Source: Pyrrhosoma nymphula (lineage: Eukaryota; Arthropoda; Insecta; Odonata; Coenagrionidae). From it: a stretch of 64,000 nucleotides of DNA. This document shows, in pieces, positions 1 through 11,880 of the stretch. A model generated the notes under the pieces. It had not been told where the DNA came from. It saw nothing but the letters and a program-made list of their open reading frames with translations, and searched no databases. Position 1 is the stretch's first letter. Every line of letters begins with the position of its first letter. The position numbers and the translations under genes were made by a program. Location of the stretch: contig OY754337.1 of NCBI GenBank assembly GCA_963573305.1, positions 49,799,164 to 49,863,163 on the forward strand. The letters are read 5' to 3'.

Positions 1-11
1 ACCACTCTTAA

Positions 12-229
12 GGCAGTTTCACACGAGGCACGAAACTGCACAACTTCAAACTGCATGTTTTTCTCAATCGGGCGTGCAATCATTTTCGAATTAGAGCAGG
101 GGCTATTTTTCCATCTCCTGTTCATACATTCGCGCATGCGTTCTTGCAATTCACAGCTTTGCACGATGCAATTTGAAATGAACGTTCGTACATCAGATTG
201 TGCAATTACGTGCCTCGTGGAAAACGGGC
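12..229. mobile_element. MITE with about 30-bp TIRs (family 5, copy 1)
   Basis: The left end (12-43) carries TTTCACACGAGGCACG and the right end (198-229) carries the imperfect inverted copy CGTGCCTCGTGGAAA, each bordered by a GCACAA/TTGTGC block. The interior has no credible coding frame. A second copy at 22,108-22,335 has the same ends and is also preceded by CACTCTTAA, so the true left end may lie a few bases further out at about position 4. It is a non-autonomous DNA element of unknown superfamily. No target duplication is certain. Confidence 0.6.
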
Positions 230-3200
230 TTTTGGGTGTAAACAGCAACGAGGTGCATTGTTATATTTCGGTGCTGTTTACAATAATGTCCACACAGTCT
301 ACATTCGGAATTAAACTATGGATATTTTGCTCAAACACTGTGTAGCGCAGGGTATGCCAGTATAATTTTACTTTCACATACCTATTTTAAGATTTTATCA
401 CACATCTCAGAGGTGTTAATAGTGGACAAAAGTCAGACCATGGAGCAATGCCTTCAAGGTTTATAGATAGTCTTAATACTTCACACAACAGGCTGAGGTT
501 ATGGCATTAAGATGGTTAAGGTGGGTGACTTGAATGTCTTTATACTCATATTCTGGCTACTAATATAAACATATGCCGTTTGATGTTAAAAAAAATCGAC
601 TTTTCCACGTTACGTTTTCCGCGAATCGAACCTGCATGGTCTTAAAAAGCGATAATGGGAGAAATATGGAAAAAAGTGATATTTTCCTATCAAATATGCC
701 CTTTTCGCGAAAAACTGTTAATATGAAGCAAACAATCCCAGTGAATTGATTAATTATGCGAATAAGGCACCGCAATCCATCTTCGTTTTTGAGTTATTAG
801 CTAATAGCTGTAATAGAAACAGAAAATGAAGTCAAATTACGCTAGTTAAATAGAAGTGGCGCTGCAGTTGGTTTATGCGGCCGAAATACTTTTCATTTAT
901 AATATAATCGTCTTATAACCTGCATATCTTGTATTTTAATCGTGTTTATTAAATGCTACGGATTTTCATCATTGAAAGAAATCTTTTTTTTAAACAGAGC
1001 AAACAAAAAGGTTGTACATAATATTTGTTTTGACTAATACGGTTGCGATGCAACCTCCTTAAAATGCGAACGAATTTCGAAACTGAAACAAAAGTAGCTT
1101 CCCTCGCGCACCGAACAGTTAAATAGAGGGACAGAAAAATGATTGACGTGCGTCATGAAATGAGCCACTCGGTCAATGCCGCCGTCACGGATCGATCGCC
1201 GAAGGAGGGCGCTCATGGGAGCGGGATGAAAAAAACAAAACAAAATGATAATACGTGACGAAACTCTGTCGACATAGCGAAGTGAACGAAGACTTGGGCC
1301 AAAGGCGAAAAGGATTGAGAGACTTTATCAGAGGGACGCCAGGTGGGCACTCGTAATAAACCGCAGAACGATATGAAAATAATCACCTGGAGGTAAGTAA
1401 TGACACTACAATGGTCGCAAATGACGAAAAAACCAAGGTCTATAGAGTCAATATTTTTGATCAAATGAAATTGATCACATCAGTTGAACAACACATTTTC
1501 GGTATAGATGTCGCATGCGGTCTACAGCCGAAATCAAGATGATATACGCGGAGCAGAAAAAATTATTTACTCTAAAATAGAACGTATTGTATTTTCACGC
1601 AGTTTATATAAATACGCGATTTATTTTTGCACTGTTTATAGAAATTTGGGTCTATATTATTGCTTTGCTTATAGAGACAAACAAAAATATTATTGGCCCT
1701 ACCTATAGTTACTATTTTACATGCTTATGAAGGAATTATATGGAATTTGAAAAAAAAGGATGTGCCCATCGCGTTACTAAAAATAACGGAAGCTCTGATG
1801 ATTTGCTTCCGACATATTTCACAGAGAGTGGTTGAGGCTACAATGCAAAAATAAAGATGCTTACGAAGCATTTCTGAAAGATATAGGTACGAATAGCTTA
1901 TGTCAGCTAATTGCTATTTAATTAAACCTTTGTTTCAATATTGACATTATGAAACTTTTTATTTGGTTATAATCTATATTATTGGCAAAAAAAAGCATTT
2001 ATTCAGTTAAAATACAATTCTTCTTTCGTTAAATTATACTATATTACGTGAAATTCAATTATACATGCATACTATTATAGCCCGCAAACAACCTGTAGAC
2101 CGCATACAATATATTTCCATATCATGCGAGCAAATTGCACTTACCTACGGTATTTACGTAACAGTAAACAACAACGGGACCTAATTATTTTAATTGTAGC
2201 TATTTACACAATCACGGCATTCTGTGATTGGCTCTTAGAGCAAAAATATGGAAAAGTCTGGAACACCAATTTGCTATCACAAATGTCGATCAAATGATGT
2301 GAAGGGAAATCTTACCCAACTTCAAATTAGACACGTGAAACGCAACTGGTGGTGCTTGATCAACTGTCCCAGGAAAAAATGTAAATGTAAATCATTATGT
2401 CCCATGCTCAAGATTTTTATTATTTTAATGACCAAACGGCTTTCAGCATCGTGTGGCAGACATATTTAAATGAAAATAATAATTTATTCCAAGAATATGA
2501 ATGATTGGTTGAAGACTTAGAATCAAATTGCATTTTCTTATCACACGTTACTCAAACCCGTTCGTTCAAATTCTTCGAAAAATGTTTTGCCGTGGGAAAT
2601 CTGCTTAAGAAACCGGCTTTTTACAGTATAATTCACCGCACACTCATTCTTACATAAATATTCAATTCTTTACGTCGATTTTTAAAAAATAAATGGCTTA
2701 GGAAATGTATGAAATGATATATGAAAATTATATGAGAAAATGTAGGAAATGATATACACACGGCACTGCACAAGTAAATCATCCAAAAATACTTAACTTA
2801 AGACGGCGAAACATTCCATTTACAAATCTATTTTCCTAAGGCTAAAATAATTCAGGTGCCTTAGGCTCCCCTTGGTGTAATTTCTCACTTCCAAATCTAG
2901 ATCACAGAGCGGATGTGATCAACAACTTCTGAATTTTGACTACCCTATCATCTTAACCACTGTGATTAATACCTAATCATGTTTCACTTGACCTGCTTAG
3001 AAAATCAATACGGAATCGCCACATTTTTGGACCCACTGACAAATCTATGAAATTTCTTCCTTCCTATGGGCATACATTTTCCTAGTTTCCTACACACTGA
3101 AAACGCACCACTAGAAAGTCTGCTATGAAAGCCGCGAACTAGTTACAAACTGTAAGATCACGCCTTCATTACAGGATATTGCGTTAGCGTCAATTACCTA

Positions 3201-4154
3201 TAAACCTCACTAAAAAGCAAACTTTTACTCAAAAATATCACTACTAGGTACAATGTTCAATAGTTCAATTGAGGTTAACATCAACATATAACCACAAAGA
3301 AATAAAAAAGGAACAATTTTGGGGTCCTAAAGTTACAAACCTAAAGTTTAAGTTAACGACGTCAACATTCATGGTAGGTTTCTGGAAATACCATGCCAGC
3401 CGCTCTACAAAAAGAAGCCATATAAGCAAGATGGCGCAACAATACCAAAGCTAGTCACAACAACAGACTAAAGAAGAGAGTTGAATGAGTATGGACGCAC
3501 AAAAAATGAAGCCTGTTATTTTATCAAAATATAATCCACCTAACACGGCTATCGCGAGCAACTTTTCCAATAAGTTTACGAATAATGCAAGGCTATTTTA
3601 GGAAATAATTTCGATTTTGCACTTTTATTTTTTAATCATTAAGGTATCTAGACAATTCCGCAACTAATATTACTACACTGTTTTCGGCGTATTAAATTAT
3701 TGCACTATTGATCCATTCAATATGGTGGATTGCGCATTTTAATTGCTTCAATATTCCCCAATGCAATCATTGAGTATGGCTCCATCTATTCTCTTCTTTA
3801 CTCTATGGGTCCTACGCAACATAACCAGCATCCAGAACTAAGAAGACCAACAATTGTACACCACAATTTAAAAAAACGACGGTAAAACTCCAAAGAGTGT
3901 CTTCATCAATGCGTTACATCGGCTTCCATTCCATTCATTATGCCAGACTTAGACACCACGAAACGGAGAGTGATGCAACGGGATGGGTGGGGACAACCAT
4001 GCGGAATATATTCTTCTACCTCTAGCTCACAAAATCTAATAAATCTCTGATAAAACGAAAGCCAATGTCGGCCCGTAGAACATGTGCCACAGCTGTTTCC
4101 ACGAGTCGCGACCCACTGCTAGGCGATGCTTTGGGTATTCGCGGAAATACCGGT
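230..4154. other. AT-rich non-coding sequence
   Basis: I see no exon, repeat or RNA gene that I can support here. The short open frames lack splice-bounded protein-like content. It may be intergenic or intronic. Confidence 0.5.
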
Positions 4155-4399
4155 CTGGGGGACAATTCTCAAAGCGGCGTCGTGATAAATATCGCATGCG
4201 AAATTAATATATTATCGCACTGTTTCTTCGAATTATCGCATGCTACATCACCTTGTTGACATTTTTCATGCAATAGTTATACCAGATGGACAGGAAGCGT
4301 CAACTCAACTATAATGAACCCACACGAAAGCATGCGATAGCATTGTTGTTTTCAGATGCCAAAAATAATTATCACGGACGTTCAAGAATAGACCCCCAG
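4155..4399. mobile_element. MITE, TIR CTGGGGG (family 3, copy 1)
   Basis: The left end CTGGGGGACAATTCTC and the right end GAATAGACCCCCAG are inverted. They are followed inward by GTGATAAATATCGCATGCG on the left and ATTATCACGG on the right, giving TIRs of about 30-45 bp with some mismatches. Related copies lie at 9,239-9,462, 20,870-20,938 and 21,060-21,361. The palindromic word ATCGCATGCGAT recurs inside. A 64-codon open frame across this element is a by-product. Confidence 0.7.
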
Positions 4400-7231
4400 G
4401 TCTACAAAATGTATTTGCAATTTTTTTCTGCTGTAAAAAAATAACATTCATTCAAAGTACATCATTGAAAAGGAAAGCTTCTCAACACAAATTAATTTTA
4501 AAAATTGTACAGTCAGTATTCGACACCTCTGATGAAAATCAACAAATAAACAATAATCGCTGAAGCAATTTTCGAAGTTCAATTCTTCTCAAATGCAGTT
4601 CAGCGCATATCAACAATGCCCCTGATCCGTTGTAGTGTGTAGAGTCTGAAACCAATTGAAAGTAACAATGCGCTGTAGTGTTACGAAGAGAGAAGCGACA
4701 GAGAGCAAATTAAAAGCGCCCAGAATGACCAGACAATGGTCCCTGTCTGGGAATCCGTCCACAAACGAGTCCTCGAGGTATCAACTCTTACAACTACACT
4801 TATTAACACGCACTCGAAGAAACACACGCAACCTTGATACACCAAGAAGTTTGAGTGGGTACTCACCATATTGAGGAACAACTCGATATATGCTCTACCG
4901 TGCTGCACACTGCCACAGGGGATCTAGCAGAAATGCGGAACAGATTCGAAATGAAAGCTCGATTCGACGACGCGTCGAGATGTTGAAACGCAATATCGCT
5001 AAGTAGGAAGGAATTCCAATTGGAGGAAGAAATTAATAATAAAAAAAGAAAAGAATTCCCTGAGAGGTTTTAATTTTCACCTCCAGAGAGCGTCAAATAT
5101 CTTCACGCTAAGCGATTAGAACGTGCTTCGGAAAGAAAATAACAATGGCCAATTAACACGCATATGAAACGGAATTCGCGAACGCTGATGGAAGTGTCCC
5201 GAATTCCATAAAAGAGAAAGAAAGAAGAACGGAATGCAACGCATTTCTGATTCCGGCAAAGCAGTTCAAATCGGAAATTTAAATAATTTCGAATTTTTAG
5301 GGAAAATTTACTCACGTCGAAAATATTCGTCTTTGTTTTTAAAGACGACAACGTATTTAAAACAAACCAAGTAATGCCACAAAATAGATGAGTAAATAGT
5401 AGATGCATAGCCGAAGGTACCAGAGGAATGGAACGCCACACTAAAGAAGCTTTAGTTTCATTCGGAGATTGAAGAATAGAATAGATGGAACTTTACGGAA
5501 CAATAGCACACGCGAACATTGAATCCATTAAAATGCGCAATTGGACTTATTGAATGGATCAGTTGCACAGCAAATACGCGGAAAAAAATAGGTATCATTG
5601 GCGAAATTTTCACGGTATTTCAATAATCTAGAAAAATGCAAGATGGAAATAATTTTTTAAAAACACTGCATTACTCGTAAATGAATGATCAAATGGCGCG
5701 CGATAGCCATGTTAGGTGGACCATTTTTTGCAAGAAAACACAGGCTTCACTTTCGTCCGTTAAGACGTTACACCCTTCTTAAATCTATGGTTTCATCTGT
5801 GTGCCCGACATAAAGGATATTCTAAATACCTACCTACCTGTAATACTATCGGCGTTAAAATGATGTGTCGCTCTAGTTTTAAAATTTGGACCTGGATCTG
5901 TTTACATGCTAATATAATGTTACACGTCATTTTAAAGGTAAGTTTATCGCGCTGATATATGTACCATATATCCAAAAAGTTGCGATAAAAGAACAGACAT
6001 TACTTACCTAAGCAAAATTTAGCATACTTAATTTAATAAATGACACATAACTTTTCAACAAAGAAATATATCCAAGCAACCAAATTAAAATTGTAAATAA
6101 ATAAAAACAGCACCAAACTTTAAAGGTAAAAATCTTGAATGTCTATGTATTTTTATATTTAATGTCTGTAAATTTGCAATTATGCAACCAAAACAGAACT
6201 GTCAATCATTTATCATCATACATCATGGAAGCCCAGAAGATGGATGAATAAACATCCGAAACGTCGGCAAAAGTTTAAAAATAAAAAATTATTTGACCTA
6301 TACCTACTCATGAAATTTGCACCATATAAAAAGAGGTCGAGAATTAATACCATATGAATTAAACAAGGAGGTAAGTTTATCGCCATTTTAGTCATATTTT
6401 TATCCAATGACGGATTCAAAACTGTAGACGCGCCAATGCAAAAATTAACTCCGCGCACCCTAAACTTAGAAGTTTTCCCAACTTTATGAACTTTGTAGCA
6501 CATCCGAGCGAAAACTACGAAATCTACAGAATTAACCTTTTACCGAAATTTGTGAGAAATAATAAAAACACCTATATCTGAAAAGGCAAATTTTTACAAC
6601 GCATTATTTTTTGTTAATTAGCGACAATGTTTAAACATTATCTAGTCCTACAATTTTCCCCGAATCAAAAAGTTTAAGATATGACAACAGTTTTTATTTT
6701 TGTAATTTTTCTACGATCCTAAAATATACTATTTATATGCAGTATAAAGTATATTAGGACATTTGAAAATACGAAAGAGTAAACTATTGCTGCGTTGCCA
6801 CTTCTTGCGCGCGAAACTCAAAACGGATGTGTACGGATGTGTACTGTCAACATAAAACATAAATATTGAATCACCGTGGCTAGAACTTAACGTCCTGGTG
6901 ATACGTTATCGGCCGCCCAATGTTCCAGAAACGTGATCAAGAAATAAGTCAGGAAGATGGGCCTCGTCGAGACAGTGATAATCAGTAAAATAGGATAAAA
7001 GTTTTTCGTCGCATACCTGTATCGGCCGGATATCACTAATCATCGATAGGTTTAAAGAAAAACAGACTTAAATCGGTTAATTGCACGTAAACATTTACGA
7101 TAACACGAAGTTCTAAAGACTTCATTAATGCTAAAACATGTTCTTCTGAAGCTTTCTGGCATCCTAACAATATATTTCTTTCAGTTGGAAACTATTACAT
7201 TATTTTTATTTTAGGGTGGTTTCTAGGTTCA
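4400..7231. other. Non-coding sequence with one hairpin motif
   Basis: No exon or full mobile element was recognised. The one structured item is the hammerhead-like hairpin at 6,233-6,263, listed separately. The open frames around 4.7-5.4 kb on both strands look unlike proteins. Confidence 0.45.
6233..6263 (+). ncRNA. Hammerhead-like hairpin motif, instance 1
   Basis: The sequence reads CAGAAGA, T, GGATG, a six-base loop, CATCC, GAAACG. A perfect 5-bp stem is held between a core resembling CTGANGA (T changed to A) and GAAAC. The stem shares no sequence with the other instances at 8.4, 11.4 and 37.7 kb, yet the flanking core and the pairing are kept. Ribozyme origin is inference, and the changed core base makes activity unlikely. 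Confidence 0.4.
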
Positions 7232-7489
7232 TTAAGGAGGGTTTACACTGGCAAATTATTGTACAAGTCACTTGCATCAAGCGACTTTCAACGTAAATTG
7301 CAGGGGTAAACGGTTCTGCAAGTCCGCTTCTTCGGCAAGCTGCTCGCAGAAGCGTATTGTTGCCAAAGTAACACTCATAAACAAAGTATGGCAATAACTC
7401 GCGAAAACGTTTTCGTCCGAGTAGAATTCCACGTAAGTTCTTGAAGAAGAAAATTGAGCAAGTAACTTGCCAGTGTAAACCAACCTTTA
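7232..7489. mobile_element. MITE, TIR TAAGGNGGGTTTACACTGGCAA (family 6, copy 1)
   Basis: The left TIR is GGGTTTACACTGGCAA (from 7,240) and the right is TTGCCAGTGTAAACC, inverted, with TAAGG/CCTTTA outermost. A related copy lies at 22,773-23,047. Inside, shorter versions of the same word recur near 7,290-7,320 as AATTGCAGGGGTAAAC. This resembles a subterminal array of transposase-binding repeats. The ORFs inside are not protein-like. Confidence 0.7.
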
Positions 7490-8352
7490 AATTTTCCACC
7501 TCAAAAAAAAAAACTCAATGTTGTCGACTTTGGGACTCGGCACGGTTAATTCGGAACTCCGAAGCCACAACACCGAACTGCTGATCCTCTAACTACGTTC
7601 GCCCACGAGCAAACAAAAAAATGTAACGCGGTGCACGCCATCGATATCGGATTCCTTATTCATTGTGTGTGCTTGTGCCACCTCCCACGGCCAGCCGCAA
7701 GATGCACCGCGACCCGCATGATTCGCGTTCCATGACGCTTATACCTACCGGGCATAGTCGAACCGGAGGCGTGTCATCTGTGGTGATTCAAGTAGTATGA
7801 GCGGTCATGTTTCCGTCTGCTGTTAGCACGGAAAGACGGAATGACAGATAGAATAATACATCCACAGTCCTCACACGGGAACTCACAGAATTTTAAAATT
7901 AAGGATTTTTTCCGTGCAATATTTGGGCAGCTTAAGTTACCCATATTCCCAGTGCCCAGATGTGAGTCAACCTGAAGCCACGAATCACGCAAAGAGATAA
8001 CTCCTCTCTGAGCGGAGATTTCGTAAAATTATCTCCAAGAGAAGCTTTGAGCCTGAATCACGAGGTTGTTTAGGGAATAGGTGTTAGAACGCCTGCTAAG
8101 AGGAAGGAAAAAAATTCAGAAAAAAAATTGGAAGAGGGAAAGGACAAAAAGTAAGATGTTTTGACGGATGGACTTCGCGAAGTTTGCAGTTTTTGTCGTG
8201 TTCATCAATGATGCGCGGAAAAAAAGGAAGTTTAAAAGCTATATTCTACATTTCCTCATCTGCAAATTGCGTTATTTCTGAGTAAATATAGTTGGAGATG
8301 AGAATATCAATATTTTGAAAATGAGACTGGTTGTGTCAGGCGAAACTTGGTT
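7490..8352. other. Non-coding sequence
   Basis: No gene or repeat that I can define is visible here. Confidence 0.45.
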
Positions 8353-8553
8353 AGTGAAATGAAAGGGGTAACTTAGTAATTCCACGTGAACTTTATTTAC
8401 AACCTAGGTTTCGACTTATGAAGTCATCATCAGACCTGATGATGACTTCATAAGTCGAAACCTAGGTCAGACCTGATGATGACTTCATAAGTCGAAACCT
8501 AGGTCGTAAATAAAGTTCATGTGGAATTACTAAGTTACCGCTTTCATTTCACT
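8353..8553. repeat. Foldback element i, 80-bp arms, with tandem hammerhead-like core
   Basis: The left arm (8,353-8,432) and right arm (8,473-8,553) are inverted over about 80 bp with few mismatches. The centre holds a 37-bp unit repeated twice in tandem (8,431-8,467 and 8,468-8,504). Each unit contains CCTGATGATGAC, a short hairpin loop, and GTCGAAAC. The 10-bp word TTTGAAAATG occurs on both sides (8,314-8,323 and 8,556-8,565) and could be a target duplication. The transcript would fold into one long hairpin on either strand. Confidence 0.75.
8436..8498 (+). ncRNA. Hammerhead-like hairpin motif, instance 2 (tandem pair)
   Basis: The motif occurs at 8,436-8,461 and again at 8,473-8,498: CTGATGA, T, GACTT, CAT, AAGTC, GAAAC. 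CTGANGA and GAAA match the conserved hammerhead core, with one extra T before stem II. The sequence CCTAGGTC follows GAAA, which could form a very short stem III ending in a GTC cleavage triplet. The antisense copy is at 8,409-8,432. Function is inferred only. Confidence 0.45.
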
Positions 8554-8663
8554 ACTTTGAAAATGGTTGATTGCATATTATTTTACAACCCGATCACAGA
8601 TTTTAGTAAAATAATTTTCACAATTATCCAGATAATCTTTTCAGGACCTCTTACTTTTATACA

Positions 8664-8909
8664 TTTATTTTTTTCTTCTGGAGATATAGGCCCATCAATT
8701 AATTATTCACTTCATTTCTCTTTCGCCAACGTTTCGCAGGTCTACTAATGCTTCGTCAAGGCTCAGAGAGAGTTCATTCTGATTTTTTAAATTTATAATA
8801 ATAAAAATATTTTAATTATTATATTTTTATATTGATGCGAAACGAATGCGAAAGAGAAATAAAGTAATTTATTTATTAATGGACCTATATATTCAGAAGA
8901 AAATAAATA
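8664..8909. repeat. Foldback element ii, about 75-bp arms with AT-rich centre
   Basis: The left arm (8,664-8,738) reads CTTCTGGAGATATAGGCCCA then CATTTCTCTTTCGCCAACG. The right arm (8,834-8,909) is its imperfect inverse. The loop of about 95 bp is extremely AT-rich (8,790-8,830). On the minus strand the inner left arm reads TTGACGA, a hairpin with arms GCA/TGC, then GAAACG (8,731-8,762). This is a weaker member of the hammerhead-like motif set. Confidence 0.65.
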
Positions 8910-9238
8910 ATTATATAAATTTATATCTGTCAACAGTTTAGTTTGTATTCATGTAATTCGACGTAAAATTGATCATTGAATATTTGTATTTATGTCATTC
9001 AAAATTTATTTATTCGCACTCACACCATCCATCGAAGAATACTTCAAACGTATAACGTACTACGTATCAAACGATATAGAAGTAACTTGCAGTAAACATA
9101 GGCAGCAGTAACAAATAACACCACCACTGCCATCGGCATGTCAAATAAGAGCGCGATAATATATTTAATACACTGATATTCTCTATCTCAACTACGTTTA
9201 TCTCAGAAACAACGCAATTTACAAATGAACGACGGTCA

Positions 9239-9462
9239 TGGGATCGATTATCTAAATTCCGTCATAATTACCGCACGCAAAAATAGAAAACTGTAGCATG
9301 ATTTCGTAGAAGTATCCCAAACTAAACAAAAACTAGACAATTTCCAATCAATGAATATCGCATGCGGACAAGAGGATCCTGAATCCTGAATCGACGAAAC
9401 CAGGAGATGAAATAAGTACTTTCGCATTCGATAATTATCACATTTCGAGAATAAACCCCCAG
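9239..9462. mobile_element. MITE, family 3, decayed copy
   Basis: The right end TTCGAGAATAAACCCCCAG and the preceding GATAATTATCACA match the 4.15-kb copy. The interior ATGATTTCGTAGAAGTATC matches the 21.1-kb copy. The left TIR is badly decayed, so the start is approximate. Confidence 0.5.
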
Positions 9463-10882
9463 ATTTGTTATCTGGACATCGGCTTCATTGAGATGGGAAT
9501 CCTTTTCTTTCATTAGGTTCCTTTGTACCGAAATATAGTCCATTGAAATATTATAGTTCTAGTCCTCTATTATTGCCTTGTGGTACACATACCACTTCCA
9601 CCCCCATTCCCCTTTCCTTTTGGGTTCCCCACGATCCAATTCCCTTGTCTCCCCAACTTTCAACACTCTTTCCCCCCGCACACAAAAATATGAATACCAT
9701 ACTTCCCCATTCCCTTTCCATGTTTCCCGTCATTAATTATCACCTAGATACCTCCTTTTGTAAAAGAAACTCCCTCCACGGTCAACTTCCCCACTATGTC
9801 TCTTCCTTTGATTTCTTTTAACTATTTCCTGCCGAAACGTTTTTTTTATATATTTTAGCGAAACTTTTTTTATTTTTTTATTCTGGTCACCTTAGATAGT
9901 GGGCCGTGGGAAGGGGAAAAAAGAGAAATATATTCGATACGGGAGAAATCTTTAGGAGACGAGGAAATTCGACCATTTTCGCGCCCCATCCTCGTTTTCC
10001 TCACAAGTGTGTCAAAAAAAAAGCTTTTCGACGGCAACTCTCCGTGCCTCACACACTTCTCATCATTACAGAAGTCGCCCGCATTTTTTCTTCGCCGTAA
10101 TTTAGTCTCTTTTTAATAGGTGGAGAGCCCCGAATGGTGATCTTCATCATTATAAAACCATTGAGAACGACGGGGAAACGAGAGAGATTCAAAGGCACTG
10201 GAAAGACACGCGTCTAATTGGGCAAAAACCTGAATGATACCGTCTAATAAATTTGGAAAAATGATAAGGTGCGTACATTGTCTGAGAAACCTCAATTGAG
10301 CACAAAAAGTAACGTAGGTACCTGATATACAAAAAATATTTTTAAACAAACAACTCAACAATCTTGAGTTTTATACCGGTGGTTTGCGCGTAGCATTGTG
10401 GCGGGTCAGACGATCAGTTATTGGTAAAAAAAAAAAAAACAATGTAAACATCAGTCGCCATTGAGTCCAGTAGAGAAACCATAATCTGTGGAACGAAAAA
10501 AAATCCGATATTCACGGGCAGCTTTTGCAACGTTTGATACTCGATACCTATGGGACTTGGGTATTATGAACGAAATGAAATACAGTTTTATGAGTTCAAA
10601 ATTGTTCAGATGATTGACAGAGAACCTGTAGAGTGACTTATCGACCATAGGATGCACATAATGAGGACAGAGGTAACCTCAAATAATCAGGATCTAGGAT
10701 AATACGATAAGAGAAAACATAAATAACGACAAAATAAGATGCATTTATGCTTTGACGACTCCATTTCCGGAGTATGGCTTTCGTTTGTATGTGCTAGACT
10801 GGATTGGTACAGCCGAAATACACGGATATTCCCATGGGATAGTACGGAACGTTGGCAAAACGGTACTAAGATAAAATATACT
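9463..10882. other. Non-coding sequence with purine/pyrimidine-biased stretches
   Basis: No exon was recognised. The frames at 9,543-9,821 and 10,687-11,001 are rich in Pro, Ser and Thr or in low-complexity codons and carry no motif. Confidence 0.4.
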
Positions 10883-11100
10883 GTATAGCGGTAGCGAAAC
10901 TTAGTGGCAGTCGCCGGCGCGTTGCGTGACGTCAGAGGAGGGAGGGTCAGAAGGGTCGCGTGGAAGGGATCGGATAAGGAGCGGAGGGGAGGTGAAAGCA
11001 TATGTTGTGCAACGATGCCAGCATAACTGCACTTATCTTGAGATGGCGGGAAGTGTCAGGAGCGCGTTTCACCACTATGTTAAGATTCAAACAATGCTGA
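10883..11100 (+). repeat. Dispersed repeat family 2, copy 1
   Basis: The start GTATAGCGGTAGCGAAAC followed by TTAGTGGCAGT matches 19,221 and 30,411. The copies also share a stretch ending GATGCCAGCATAAC, the word GGCGGGAAG and GTTTCACNAC. The end is judged by loss of similarity to the 30.4-kb copy. It is probably a non-autonomous element. The open frames over it and over the 30-kb copy resemble each other only because the DNA is repeated. Confidence 0.6.
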
Positions 11101-11330
11101 ATACGCTGATACTGTTCGTAACTTATCGGAGAAGCTCGTCTTAACAATTGGATTTTAGAGCAACAGAGAGACAGACAGTTGATGTGAATAAAAAATTGAG
11201 CATATTGCAGTGGGCAATAAAGGTCTGCGATATTGGGAACCCAGGCGGTCAAAAGGTGAGACTACCTTACTCCCCGTACTGAGTCAGTTCGAAGGGGCAT
11301 TGACTCTCCCACGGTAAAGGTTCTTCTGCT

Positions 11331-11533
11331 TAAATAAAACTGCATTAGTTGTACTGTCCACTTAAATTTTAATGTAAAATATAACACAACACGTGTTTCG
11401 ACGCTTGGGGCGTCATCATCTTAGGGCGTCTTAGGTAGACCTGATGATGACGCCCTAAGCGTCGAAACACGTGTTGTGTAATATTTTACATTAAAATTTA
11501 AGTGGACAGTACAACTACTGCAGTTTTATTTAA
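11331..11533. repeat. Foldback element iii, about 90-bp arms, hammerhead-like core
   Basis: The left arm (11,331-11,420) and right arm (11,440-11,533) are inverted with a loop of about 20 bp. Their outer sequence is unrelated to foldback i, but both put GTTTCGAC-hairpin-GTCATCATC in the left arm and its inverse in the right. The shared centre with different outer arms suggests one mechanism acting on different elements. Confidence 0.75.
11440..11468 (+). ncRNA. Hammerhead-like hairpin motif, instance 3
   Basis: It reads CTGATGA, T, GACGC, CCTAA, GCGTC, GAAAC. Against instance 2 the stem has changed from GACTT/AAGTC to GACGC/GCGTC, a compensatory change on both sides. The upstream bases AGAC are also shared. 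An antisense copy lies at 11,395-11,420. Confidence 0.45.
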
Positions 11534-11644
11534 GTACTAAAATGCTGTTCCACCATATAACGCCAGATACTGTCGAATTCCTTCTCCTTAACTACCACCA
11601 TGTCTCGCTACCCATATACAGTAAAAGTAATAAAAAAACAACCT

Positions 11645-11880
11645 CTGAACTAAAATGTTACCCAATTACCTCGAATTGGTCATCATCGTCACGAGAGTTA
11701 GGTGTATTCCGCACGAATTGGCGCTTCAGAACGGGACTAGAAGTAGAATATGCCCGGCGCCACAGCGGGTATCGGATTTCAAAAACAAGAATTTCCGCCA
11801 CCGCGCGATGCAAGGTAGGTATTCGAACCCGAGACCTTCGCGTGGAAAGCCAATGTTCATCCGACTCCCAATGAGTTAGT
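11645..11880 (-). repeat. tRNA-derived SINE
   Basis: On the minus strand, starting near 11,880, an A-box-like TAACTCATTGGGAG is followed about 40 bp later by the B box GGTTCGAATACC. A roughly 150-bp body of unrelated sequence follows. The spacing fits a pol III promoter derived from a tRNA. It does not fold as an intact tRNA, so it is a SINE and not a tRNA gene. Confidence 0.6.
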
